33,738 bases of DNA from Clostridium sp. UBA4746 (GTDB taxonomy: Bacteria > Bacillota > Clostridia > Clostridiales > Clostridiaceae). The stretch is taken from positions 8,778 to 42,515 of the forward strand of contig DHIM01000385.1 of assembly GCA_002403785.1 (NCBI GenBank), in the 5' to 3' direction. The position numbers were made by a program, and so were the translations under genes. Below, in pieces: positions 15,186 to 22,409 of this stretch (positions are counted from its first letter, which is position 1; each line of letters starts with the position of its first letter). The notes beneath the pieces were generated by a model. It did not search any database and had not been told where the DNA came from. It saw only the letters and a list, made by a program, of their open reading frames with translations.

Positions 15186-16002
15186 TTGCCATCCCCGCTT
15201 TTTTATATAATTCATAGAAATGATTGGTAGGTCCTACTCCATGTCCAATGTCTAATGAGTGTTTTATAGCAGTTGTTATATACTGCTTTGACTTTTTTAT
15301 TGACTCCTTCATGCTAAAACCAAGTGCCAAATTTGCAGCAATGGCTGAAGACAAAGTACATCCAGTTCCATGAGTATTTTTTGTGTTTATTCTCTCTGAT
15401 GTAAAATGTATGATCTCAAATCCGTCATAAAAAACATCTACTGCTTCTCCCTGCATATGTCCACCTTTTAAAAGAACACTTTTGCATCCAAGCTTATTCA
15501 TTTCTTTTGCTGCTTTTTCCATATCAGCAACAGATTCTATGTCCGGAAAATCTGAATTCACTTCCCGAAGTATTTCTTCTGCTTCTGGGACATTAGGTGT
15601 AATAAGGGATGCTAGTGGAATTAGTTTTTTAATTAAAGCCGATTTTGACTCTGGTTTAAGCAGTGAATAACCGCTTTTTGAGATCATTACAGGATCGAGT
15701 ACTATGTTTTTAGGCTTGTATTGGTTTAATTTCTCGTTTATAGCAACAATAGTTGAAATTTTAGATACCATACCAATCTTAACTGCATCTACAATAATAT
15801 CAGTGAAAATAGCATCAATTTGTGCCTTGATGATCTCCTCATCTAAGTCTTGTACTGCGAAAACGCCCATAGTATTCTGCGCTGTTATAGCTGTAATAAC
15901 ACTCATTCCATATACGCCGTTTGCGCTTAAGCTTTTTAAATCTGCTTGTATTCCTGCACCTCCACAGCTGTCAGAGCCTGCTATAGTTAAAACTTTTTTC
16001 AT
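15178..16002 (-). CDS. thiD: Bifunctional HMP kinase / HMP-phosphate kinase
   Basis: Ribokinase-family enzyme of 274 residues that phosphorylates 4-amino-5-hydroxymethyl-2-methylpyrimidine twice, giving HMP diphosphate for ThiE. Motifs: LTIAGSDSCGGAGIQADLKS at the N-terminus (substrate and phosphate binding), ITAQNTMGV, VLDPVMISKSG, SLITPNVPEAEEI, LLKGGH and the catalytic NTHGTGCTLSSA near the C-terminus. The ATG at 16002 follows AGGAGG. It is the first gene after the TPP riboswitch and terminator, so it directly receives riboswitch control. Confidence 0.97.
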   Translation of the reverse strand: MKKVLTIAGSDSCGGAGIQADLKSLSANGVYGMSVITAITAQNTMGVFAVQDLDEEIIKAQIDAIFTDIIVDAVKIGMVSKISTIVAINEKLNQYKPKNIVLDPVMISKSGYSLLKPESKSALIKKLIPLASLITPNVPEAEEILREVNSDFPDIESVADMEKAAKEMNKLGCKSVLLKGGHMQGEAVDVFYDGFEIIHFTSERINTKNTHGTGCTLSSAIAANLALGFSMKESIKKSKQYITTAIKHSLDIGHGVGPTNHFYELYKKAGMAND

Positions 16003-16060
16003 GTCAATTTCCTCCTACTTGTTATCTGTTTTAAGCTTCTTTGATTAGATTAGTGCAAAC

Positions 16061-16092
16061 ATAAAAAAACACAAATCCAAAGGATTTGTGTT
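16061..16092 (-). terminator. Riboswitch-controlled terminator of the thi operon
   Basis: AACACAAATCC (16068-16078), loop AAA, GGATTTGTGTT (16082-16092) is a perfect 11-base stem. On the minus strand it is followed by a run of T. It lies 44 bases downstream of the TPP aptamer and 60 bases before thiD, the position of an expression platform. Confidence 0.93.
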
Positions 16093-16135
16093 AAATTAAC
16101 GCCATATATAATAATTCATATATAATACACCAATA

Positions 16136-16237
16136 AACAACTTCCTACGCTGGCATTATCCAGTTCAGGTCATAGGGTCAAAGAATTTCAGTTCTTGTTC
16201 TCAGTTGGCTTTTCCAACTCCCCTGTGTTAGGTTATT
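16136..16237 (-). ncRNA. TPP (thi-box) riboswitch aptamer
   Basis: The minus strand carries the conserved thi-box: AGGGGAG, the CTGAGA hexamer, GACCCTATGACCTGA, then CTGGATAATGCCAGCGTAGGAA. P1 closes with AATAAC (16237-16232) pairing GTTGTT (16141-16136). It binds thiamine diphosphate and should promote the downstream terminator when bound, lowering expression of thiD-cytX-thiM-thiE. A possible antiterminator is AUUGGUGU (16134-16127) pairing with ACACAAAU in the terminator stem (seven of eight pairs). Confidence 0.97.
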
Positions 16238-16258
16238 CTTTTTTATTTCATATATTTA

Positions 16259-16287
16259 ATAATAACATAATATAAAATTATAAACAA
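16259..16287 (-). promoter_or_regulatory. Promoter of the thiamine operon
   Basis: On the minus strand TTGTTT (16287-16282), a 17-base spacer and TATTAT (16264-16259) form a sigma-A type promoter. Transcription would begin near 16252, about 15 bases before the riboswitch P1 stem, as expected. Confidence 0.65.
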
Positions 16288-16293
16288 TAATAT

Positions 16294-16974
16294 TTATATT
16301 ACAATTATTTCCTCGCACTCTAATGTAACTGCATCTACTATCACGCCTCTATTTATAGAATTATCACAAGCACAGTTTACTACCAAAGTATTTCCTAATC
16401 TCTTAACACCAAAATCTTCATGTACATGACCACAGAAGAATATAGATGGTTTCTTATCAAGAATCATATTTTTAATGGAGGAACTTCCATAAAAATGCCC
16501 ATTTGTTCCTTTATCTAAACACATATATGGAGGTTGATGTGCAACTATAATCTTTTCCTCATTTATACTACTTATTTCATCTAATGCTTTTTTTATATCC
16601 TGTTCATTGCCTTCGCGGTTGCTTCCATACAATTGTATATCTAGAATTTCAAAAGGAATAAACGTGTTTTCAATATTTGCTCGAGAGGCATTGGGTAAAT
16701 AATTCATGTCATCTTTATCTACTAAAAAAAGATCATGATTACCTAATATATAGTATACTTTTTTGTTTTTAATCTCATTTATTAATGTTTTAAAACATAG
16801 GTAATCTTCTTCTTGAATCTTAATTAACTCCATAACAGTTGAATACTCATGTTTAGCTGATATATCTCCACAAAATACTGCTACCTCAATATCCTCTCTA
16901 CTATTTATCAAATCTACTGTTTTCTTTAAATTATTGTATCTTCCATGTATATCACTAGTACAAAATATCTTCAT
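16294..16974 (-). CDS. Calcineurin-like metallophosphoesterase
   Basis: Soluble two-metal phosphoesterase of 226 residues. All five motif blocks are visible: CTSDIHGRY (D8, H10), VAVFCGDIS, YYILGNHDLF, IIVAHQPP and FFCGHVHEDFG. Family members hydrolyse phosphomonoesters, phosphodiesters or nucleotides; the substrate cannot be told. The ATG at 16974 follows AAGGAGATG. It ends only a few bases before the thi promoter -35 box and shows no terminator of its own, so some read-through into the riboswitch leader is possible. Its promoter is somewhere in 16975-17153, where I see no clear boxes. Confidence 0.9.
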   Translation of the reverse strand: MKIFCTSDIHGRYNNLKKTVDLINSREDIEVAVFCGDISAKHEYSTVMELIKIQEEDYLCFKTLINEIKNKKVYYILGNHDLFLVDKDDMNYLPNASRANIENTFIPFEILDIQLYGSNREGNEQDIKKALDEISSINEEKIIVAHQPPYMCLDKGTNGHFYGSSSIKNMILDKKPSIFFCGHVHEDFGVKRLGNTLVVNCACDNSINRGVIVDAVTLECEEIIVI

Positions 16975-17153
16975 TAATCACATCTCCTTTGCTAAACATT
17001 ACTTTTTCAGTAAACATTTCTTCCTTAATAAAACGCTAAATGGCTCTGTGTCATCATTTTACTATCAACTACAACATAAATAACTAAATATATCATAGCA
17101 TATTCCCTTTCTTTTATGTTACTAAAAAAGGATACGTATACCATACCGCACAT

Positions 17154-17183
17154 AAAAAAATCAGCATCTCTACTGATTTTTTT
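17154..17183 (-). terminator. Terminator after glpK
   Basis: AAAAAAATCAG (17154-17164) and CTGATTTTTTT (17173-17183) form a perfect stem with an 8-base loop, T-rich on both sides, 17 bases past the glpK stop. It could work in both directions. Confidence 0.85.
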
Positions 17184-17200
17184 ATTCTATATATTTATTT

Positions 17201-18691
17201 CTATTCAAGTCTTATCCCTGATCTCTTAACCGCAATATGCCATCCATGTAATAATTCTTTCCTATGAACCCCTGTCATACTAGGCTTAAAACTTCTTGCA
17301 ATTGCCCACTGCTTCGATACTTCATCGCAGCTCTTCCAATATCCTACTGCAAGCCCTGCAAGATAAGCTGCTCCGAGTGCTGTAGTTTCAGTTACCTCCG
17401 GTCTGTCCACTTGAACGTTTAAAATATCAGATTGAAACTGCATTAAAAAATTGTTATTACAAGCTCCTCCATCTACTTTAAGTTCTGTAAGTGTAATCCC
17501 AGAATCTTCTTGCATTGCTTTTAATACATCATGTGTTTGGTATGCAAGCGCTTCAAGAGTTGCTCTTATTAAATGCTCTTTTTTTGCTCCTCTTGTAAGT
17601 CCTACAATTGTTCCTCTTGCGTAAGGATCCCAATATGGTGCTCCAAGTCCAACAAAAGCAGGAACTACATATACTCCATTTGTATCCTCTACTGCCATAG
17701 CATATTCTTCGCAATCCGCAGCATTGTCAATCATTCGAAGCTCATCTCTTAACCATTGTATAGCCGCTCCTGCTATAAATACACTCCCTTCAAGTGCATA
17801 CTCAACTTTGCCATTTATTCCCCAAGCAATAGTTGTAAGTAATCCTTGAGTTGATTCAATAGCTTTGTCTCCTGTATTCATAAGCATAAAGCATCCTGTA
17901 CCATATGTGTTTTTTGCAGTTCCTGGCGCATAACAAGTTTGTCCAAAAAGTGCTGCTTGTTGGTCTCCAGCAGCTCCAGCTATTGGAATCTCTCCTCCAA
18001 ACAATGAAATGTCAGTATGCCCATATATATAACTTGATGGTTTAACTTCTGGAAGCATAGATCTTGGTATATCCAATGTTTCAAGTAATTCTTCATCCCA
18101 TTTTAATTCATGAATGTTAAATAGCATTGTTCTTGAAGCATTAGAATAGTCCGTTACGTATGTTTTTCCTTTTGTTAAATTCCAAATTAGCCAAGTATCT
18201 ATATTACCAAATAATAGATTACCTGCTTCAGCTTCCGCTCTAGCTCCTTCCACATTGTCTAATATCCATTTTATTTTTGTTCCGGAAAAATAAGCGTCTA
18301 AAATTAATCCAGTTTTAGCTCTAACAACTTTATCAAAACCTTTTTCTGTTAATACATCACAAGTATCAGCTGTTCTTCTACATTGCCATACAATTGCATT
18401 ATATACTGGCACTCCCGTTCTTTTATCCCAAACTACAGTTGTTTCTCTTTGATTTGTAATACCTATTGCTGCTATATCACTAGCACTCGCTTTAATTTTA
18501 GCCAGCGCTTCACTTACGACACTCATTTGACTTGACCATATTTCCATTGGATCATGTTCCACCCAAGCTTCTTTTGGAAATATTTGTGTAAATTCCTTTT
18601 GAGCGGACGTTACAATCAGTCCTTTTTCATTGAATAGTATACATCTTGAACTTGTTGTTCCCTGATCAAGTGCCATTATATATTTAGCCAT
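17201..18691 (-). CDS. glpK: Glycerol kinase
   Basis: Cytosolic FGGY-family kinase of 496 residues that makes sn-glycerol 3-phosphate from glycerol and ATP. Seen: the N-terminal phosphate loop DQGTTSSR (9-16), ITNQRETT (78-85), NIDTWLIW (163-170), IAGAAGDQQAALFGQ (237-251) and KVDGGACNNNFLMQFQ-like near the C-terminus. In many Firmicute enzymes HPr phosphorylates a histidine in an HFYG/HFFG segment just before PIAG; here that position is SLFG with S229, so this activation should be absent. The ATG at 18691 follows AGGAGT. It stands alone, without glpF, glpD or glpP beside it. A promoter, a leader terminator and a cre-like site lie upstream. Confidence 0.96.
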   Translation of the reverse strand: MAKYIMALDQGTTSSRCILFNEKGLIVTSAQKEFTQIFPKEAWVEHDPMEIWSSQMSVVSEALAKIKASASDIAAIGITNQRETTVVWDKRTGVPVYNAIVWQCRRTADTCDVLTEKGFDKVVRAKTGLILDAYFSGTKIKWILDNVEGARAEAEAGNLLFGNIDTWLIWNLTKGKTYVTDYSNASRTMLFNIHELKWDEELLETLDIPRSMLPEVKPSSYIYGHTDISLFGGEIPIAGAAGDQQAALFGQTCYAPGTAKNTYGTGCFMLMNTGDKAIESTQGLLTTIAWGINGKVEYALEGSVFIAGAAIQWLRDELRMIDNAADCEEYAMAVEDTNGVYVVPAFVGLGAPYWDPYARGTIVGLTRGAKKEHLIRATLEALAYQTHDVLKAMQEDSGITLTELKVDGGACNNNFLMQFQSDILNVQVDRPEVTETTALGAAYLAGLAVGYWKSCDEVSKQWAIARSFKPSMTGVHRKELLHGWHIAVKRSGIRLE

Positions 18692-18766
18692 TTTAGCAAG
18701 ACTCCTTTTAAAATTATTCTTATTGAAAAATTACCAACAAAGATGTTTATAACCTTCGGTACTAAA

Positions 18767-18785
18767 TTGTTTAAACCGTTTACAA
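18767..18785 (-). promoter_or_regulatory. cre-like site (CcpA) in the glpK leader
   Basis: The minus strand reads TTGTAAACGGTTTAAACAA. Against the cre consensus TGWAANCGNTNWCA, 13 of 14 positions match. It lies about 90-105 bases downstream of the predicted transcription start and 76 bases before glpK, so CcpA bound here would act as a roadblock. Confidence 0.6.
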
Positions 18786-18795
18786 TTTAATATAC

Positions 18796-18843
18796 AAAAA
18801 AGCCACGTAAAAATAAAGTATAACACTTTATAATAACGCGGCT
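18796..18843 (-). terminator. Leader terminator (attenuator) upstream of glpK
   Basis: On the minus strand AGCCGCG (18843-18837) pairs with CGTGGCT (18807-18801), and inside it ATAAAGT (18831-18825) pairs with ACTTTAT (18819-18813), with a symmetric 5x5 internal loop and a 5-base tip. Five T follow (18800-18796). No minus-strand gene lies between it and the promoter at 18880-18908, so it sits in the glpK leader. In B. subtilis, glp leader terminators are relieved by the antiterminator GlpP; the same here is inference. Confidence 0.75.
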
Positions 18844-18879
18844 CATATTCTCTGCCATATATCATATATCATTGTCTTC

Positions 18880-18908
18880 ATTATAACTTATTATTATTCC
18901 TTTTGCAA
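18880..18908 (-). promoter_or_regulatory. Promoter of glpK
   Basis: On the minus strand TTGCAA (18908-18903), 17 bases, then a perfect TATAAT (18885-18880). Transcription would start near 18873, giving a leader of about 180 bases that contains the attenuator and the cre-like site. The rest of the 18692-19071 gap holds only AT-rich sequence and the upstream region of the esterase gene. Confidence 0.65.
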
Positions 18909-19071
18909 TTAAACTTATAAAGTTCACAATTCGGCTTTATTTTTTAGTTATTAATCATTGATACATTACATTTATATACTAATTATTATAATTTATATGG
19001 GCATAATATTATAAATTATAATATATTTTTGACATTAGTTCAGTTTAATATAATGGTGGAGGTTTTATCAA

Positions 19072-20130
19072 ATGAAAAAGAAAAGAGGGTTCGAAATTTT
19101 TTCAGTTCTTATCTTAATTGTTATAATATATAGTTCTATTATTATTAAAAATTTAACCACAACAAGTTATGGTAATATTGATACAATTTTCGCTATAATG
19201 TCAAAAATAGAAATGTTTTTTAATCCTGTTTCGCTTAAAAATAAATCAGTATGTGAAATACGCATAGCTTTACATAAGTTAACTACAATATATAGCTCTA
19301 AACCTATATCCTTTTCCAATATAAAAAATATAAATATAAAAACAACTACAAACAAGGTACCAATTAGAATATATACCCCTGATAATGGCATTAATTTACC
19401 TTTAATAACATACTCACATGGTGGTAGTTGGATAAGTGGTACTATTGACGAATATGACAATATTTGTAGGAAGCTTTCAAAAAAATCAAAAGCTATAGTT
19501 GTATCTGTTAATTATTGTCTTGCACCAGAAAATCCTTTTCCAGCTGGACTTAATGATGTATATAGTGTGCTTGAATGGGTTTATAAAAACGCTAAAAGTA
19601 TTAATGGTAACTCCAATTTAATATGTGTTGCAGGTGACAGTGCTGGTGCTAATCTCTCTGCTGTAGTTTCACAAATTGCACGTGATAAAGCTGGTCCCCA
19701 CATAATTTCTCAGGTACTAATATATCCCTCTACAAACATTTATGAGTTAACTACTAAATCTTGGTCATATTTTGGTATGGATTATAATCTAACTAAAGAA
19801 AACTCTGATAAATTTATATCCCTATATATTCCATTATTAGAAGATAGAAAAAATGAGAATGCTTCTCCACTGCTAACTAAAAATTTCAAGGATTTGCCCA
19901 ACACTCTAATAATTACAGCACAATTTGATCCACTAAGGGATGAGGGTGAGTCTTATGGAAATAAGTTAAAGCAATCAGGCGTAGATGTAAGAGTTACAAG
20001 ATATAATGGCGTTACACATGGCTTTGTATCAATGGATAGGATTACTAGAAAATCAGATTTGGCAATAAATGAAATTTCCACATATCTACAAGGTCAATTT
20101 AATAAAAATAAAACATCATCCTTAAAATAA
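19072..20130 (+). CDS. Alpha/beta hydrolase, HSL (hormone-sensitive lipase) type esterase
   Basis: Esterase of 352 residues. Residues 8-26 form a hydrophobic stretch after MKKKRG, a signal anchor or uncleaved signal peptide, so the enzyme probably faces outside. The HSL-family signature is complete: oxyanion motif SHGGSW (H116, G117, G118), nucleophile elbow GDSAG (S190), acid in QFDPLRDEG (D286) and HGF (H316). NYCLAPENPFPAGLND between the first two blocks is also typical. Likely hydrolyses short-chain acyl or acetyl esters; the true substrate is unknown. The ATG follows GGTGGAGG. TTGACA and TATAAT lie upstream but only 14 bases apart and almost touching the ribosome site, so they are not a believable promoter. 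It is codirectional with the repeat protein downstream (155 bases). Confidence 0.9.
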   Translation: MKKKRGFEIFSVLILIVIIYSSIIIKNLTTTSYGNIDTIFAIMSKIEMFFNPVSLKNKSVCEIRIALHKLTTIYSSKPISFSNIKNINIKTTTNKVPIRIYTPDNGINLPLITYSHGGSWISGTIDEYDNICRKLSKKSKAIVVSVNYCLAPENPFPAGLNDVYSVLEWVYKNAKSINGNSNLICVAGDSAGANLSAVVSQIARDKAGPHIISQVLIYPSTNIYELTTKSWSYFGMDYNLTKENSDKFISLYIPLLEDRKNENASPLLTKNFKDLPNTLIITAQFDPLRDEGESYGNKLKQSGVDVRVTRYNGVTHGFVSMDRITRKSDLAINEISTYLQGQFNKNKTSSLK

Positions 20131-20285
20131 TATAATAAACTCTCAATCCTTTTATTATCTTGAAATTAAAAAGTCCACAACATTTACTAAGTAATTTCAT
20201 CTATAATTTATAAAAAGCTGGGTATACTACTTAATGATGCACTGAATAACTTAGTGTAAATTGTATATTAGAGAGGAGAATTTTT

Positions 20286-20684
20286 ATGAAAAACAACAAT
20301 TCAGAACAAACAAAAAAAGCAAATAATCAGTCAGCTACAAATGGAGATTCAAATTTATCCTCTAATGCTGGTATGCCTATCAGCACTAATGAAGCTAATT
20401 TAAATGAGACAAAACAATTAAACAATGAATCAGCAGCAAACAAAGGTACCAGTGGGGTATCAAACCAGAGTGCTTCTAACGTGTCTAGCGGTGCTACTAC
20501 AGAGGAAACAAAACAATTAAATAGTCAATCAGCTGGAAATAATACTGCTAGTAGCGCTTCAAATTATGCTACTTCAAATATTTCTGATGCATCTAATCTA
20601 TCTAGTAGCACTAATGGTGCTACTTTAGCAGAAACAAAAAAATTAAATGCTCAATCAGCTGCAAATAAAGGTACTTCTAAATAA
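20286..20684 (+). CDS. Asn/Ser-rich repeat protein resembling gamma-type small acid-soluble spore protein
   Basis: Hydrophilic protein of 132 residues with no Cys, Trp, His, Phe or Arg. The motif ETKxLNxQSAxNxG occurs at about residues 41-54, 74-87 and 116-129, with a weaker EQTKKANNQSATNG at 7-20; between them lie Ser/Asn/Ala spacers. The QSA core and the Gln/Asn-rich tandem plan resemble gamma-type SASPs such as B. subtilis SspE, which store amino acids in the spore. The TEFASE cleavage site of the germination protease GPR is not seen. The ATG follows AGAGGAGA and a strong terminator follows the gene. I cannot find a convincing sigma-G promoter. The alternative is an unrelated low-complexity protein. 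Confidence 0.72.
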   Translation: MKNNNSEQTKKANNQSATNGDSNLSSNAGMPISTNEANLNETKQLNNESAANKGTSGVSNQSASNVSSGATTEETKQLNSQSAGNNTASSASNYATSNISDASNLSSSTNGATLAETKKLNAQSAANKGTSK

Positions 20685-20696
20685 TAAATAATAAAT

Positions 20697-20733
20697 AATA
20701 AGGGAAGCCATTAACAAGATGGCTTCCCTTATT
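20697..20733 (+). terminator. Terminator after the repeat protein
   Basis: AATAAGGGAAGCCAT (20697-20711), a 7-base loop, and ATGGCTTCCCTTATT (20719-20733) form a perfect 15-base stem 13 bases after the stop codon. The U tract is poor (TTATTTC), but stem strength and position support a terminator. Confidence 0.85.
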
Positions 20734-20887
20734 TCATCTATGTAATTGCTTTTTCATCATTACTCCTAGTATTATTAAGAGTGATATTAGTACAGAAGAA
20801 TTGACTCATGTAGACTTGGTATATAATTCTGAAGTAATAAATGTATTTACGTTTTAGAGTGATGCTTGATATTTTTTTATTAAAGAT

Positions 20888-21175
20888 TTATTCTTCTATA
20901 TAAGTTATATTACCATCAAAAATGTAAGTTAGCGAAGTTTTTGTACCTTCTAATGCATACATCATTTTTTCTATTACTACTTGTTCTTCCTTGCTAGTAG
21001 TTATAGAAAGTTTATCCTTTTCATTAACTTCAGACTTTAATCCAAATTCATATATAAAATCATTTATTAATCTTACCCACTCAGATGTATCATTAGAGCC
21101 TAAGTTCTCTTTTTTTCCGAAATCTTTTAGTACTCTATCTAATTGTTTCTTTGAATATCTCAAAATATTTGCCAT
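20888..21175 (-). CDS. Small hypothetical protein (95 aa)
   Basis: I do not recognise the family. The protein is soluble, charged and probably mixed alpha/beta: a basic helix at the N-terminus (YSKKQLDRVLKDFGKK), an amphipathic middle (WVRLINDFIYEFGLKSEV), a KEEQVVIEKMMYALEG helix and a C-terminal beta-like YIFDGNITYIEE. No membrane segment, signal peptide or cysteine is present. The ATG is supported by TAGGAGGC nine bases upstream, so this is a real gene. It lies between the SASP-like gene (convergent) and L25 (same strand, separated by a terminator). No function is proposed. Confidence 0.8.
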   Translation of the reverse strand: MANILRYSKKQLDRVLKDFGKKENLGSNDTSEWVRLINDFIYEFGLKSEVNEKDKLSITTSKEEQVVIEKMMYALEGTKTSLTYIFDGNITYIEE

Positions 21176-21249
21176 GTTTTTGCCTCCTAATGCTAACTCT
21201 AAGAATATAATTTAAAGTCAACTATCTAATGATTTTATCAATATAAATA

Positions 21250-21280
21250 CATAAAAGGATGAAGTTTTCATCCTTTTATG
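21250..21280 (-). terminator. Terminator after the L25 gene
   Basis: CATAAAAGGATGAA (21250-21263), loop GTT, TTCATCCTTTTATG (21267-21280) is a perfect 14-base stem, 18 bases past the L25 stop. The T-rich part is within the stem end, with TATTTATA following on the minus strand. Confidence 0.75.
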
Positions 21281-21297
21281 ATTTGTTAGTTTCTATT

Positions 21298-21915
21298 TTA
21301 TGATTCTTTAACTTCAGGTTCAACAGCAACTGCTTCAGCAGTAACTTCTGCAACTGGTTCTTCTTCTTCTTGTTCTTTTATTTGTGTTATAGATGCATAA
21401 ATTTGGTTATCTTCATCAGTAACCTTTATTTGATCATCTAAATCAAAGTCTTTAATTGTAATTGTATCTCCAAATTCTTTTTGTGATACATCAATACTTA
21501 CAGCATCGGGCATTATAGCCATTTTACCATAAACATCTATTTCAGGTTTTTGTATTTGCAATTGAAGTCGTTTAGTAACTAAGGCTTCTTCACCCTTGAA
21601 AGCAATATGTAGTTGCAATTTTATTTCCTGATCTTTAGAAACAAGTTGTACGTCTATATGATTTATTATTGCTGATACAGGATGTCTTTGAATTTCTTTT
21701 ATAAATCCAAATTTTTTATCTTCTCCGTATTGAATATATACCTTAGCATTAGAACCATGTTTCTGAAGTATCTTTTTTAAGGCAACATATTCAAACTTAA
21801 CAGAAGTTGCTTTTGTAGCGTTATCTCCATAAATTACACCTGCAATAAAACCATCTTCTCTAAATCTTTTATTTGTTGCAGTTCTTTCAAATGCATTCAA
21901 AATTATTTCTTCCAT
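21298..21915 (-). CDS. rplY: 50S ribosomal protein L25 / general stress protein Ctc
   Basis: 5S rRNA-binding ribosomal protein of the long Ctc/TL5 type, 205 residues. The N-terminal L25 domain (about 1-92) includes FIAGVIYG and FGFIKEIQRHPVSAIINHIDVQLV, which match the family. The C-terminal TL5 domain (about 95-180) is followed by an acidic Glu/Val/Ala tail (181-205) common in this family. In B. subtilis Ctc is a general stress protein; in clostridia it is usually single-gene. The ATG follows AGGAGCGAG. A predicted promoter and a leader terminator lie 150-340 bases upstream, so the transcript may have a long regulated leader. Confidence 0.95.
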   Translation of the reverse strand: MEEIILNAFERTATNKRFREDGFIAGVIYGDNATKATSVKFEYVALKKILQKHGSNAKVYIQYGEDKKFGFIKEIQRHPVSAIINHIDVQLVSKDQEIKLQLHIAFKGEEALVTKRLQLQIQKPEIDVYGKMAIMPDAVSIDVSQKEFGDTITIKDFDLDDQIKVTDEDNQIYASITQIKEQEEEEPVAEVTAEAVAVEPEVKES

Positions 21916-22075
21916 AATAACTCGCTCCTCTTGGCTTATTAGGCCTTTGTGTTTATTATTTTATATACATATGTTACTAATAATAATCTCCAGTGAAAAT
22001 TGTGCTGAGCTTTAAAATGATTTAATTTTTAACTATTAGTACCTGAAAATTTAATATATATATTGTAAACATATT

Positions 22076-22105
22076 TAAAAAGACAACATAAACTACTCTG
22101 CTGCC
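22076..22105 (-). terminator. Terminator-like hairpin in the L25 leader
   Basis: On the minus strand GGCAGCA (22105-22099) pairs with TGTTGTC (22088-22082), seven pairs with two G-U, loop of ten bases, followed by TTTTT. An upstream TGCTGTC (22185-22179), itself followed by seven T, is also complementary to GGCAGCA (one G-U) and could compete with the hairpin. Confidence 0.5.
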
Positions 22106-22226
22106 TTTTGTGACTTCGCAAATACATTTGTTGAATTTCCATATTATATCTATCATTTATACAAATAAATAAAAAAAGACAGCATCATTACCTAAAAGAT
22201 AACATTAGTAATTAAAACATATTTAT

Positions 22227-22256
22227 ATTATAGCACATTATAGAACATATAAGCAA
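22227..22256 (-). promoter_or_regulatory. Predicted promoter for the L25 leader or a small RNA
   Basis: On the minus strand TTGCTT (22256-22251), 18 bases, then a perfect TATAAT (22232-22227). Start near 22220. A second AT-rich promoter closer to L25 cannot be excluded. Confidence 0.5.
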
Positions 22257-22380
22257 ACAGAAGTTGTCCACTTTTTTATCAATTTATGTACAATAATAAT
22301 GCCTAACTCCCGAAGATTTTTTTGCTGATTATAGCCAGATATTACTTATACTGACTACACTTTTTTAGAATTACTTTGCC

Positions 22381-22409
22381 TGCATTAAAATAGTGATTTT
22401 TTTAATGCA
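22381..22409. repeat. Perfect 10-base inverted repeat
   Basis: TGCATTAAAA (22381-22390) and TTTTAATGCA (22400-22409) are perfect inverted arms around nine bases. It is far from either neighbouring start codon. On the plus strand no T-run follows the right arm. Function unknown. Confidence 0.4.

Noticed and set aside
19032..19055. TTGACA and TATAAT before the esterase gene as its promoter
   Set aside because: The spacing is 14 bases and the -10 box abuts the ribosome site, leaving no room for a transcript start.
20222..20270. Sigma-G promoter before the SASP-like gene
   Set aside because: GTATA and GAATA are present, but no CATNNTA element lies at 17-18 bases from either.
22029..22142. 37-codon minus-strand reading frame overlapping the L25 leader hairpin (possible leader peptide)
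   Set aside because: It begins with ATG but has no ribosome site, and its composition looks random.
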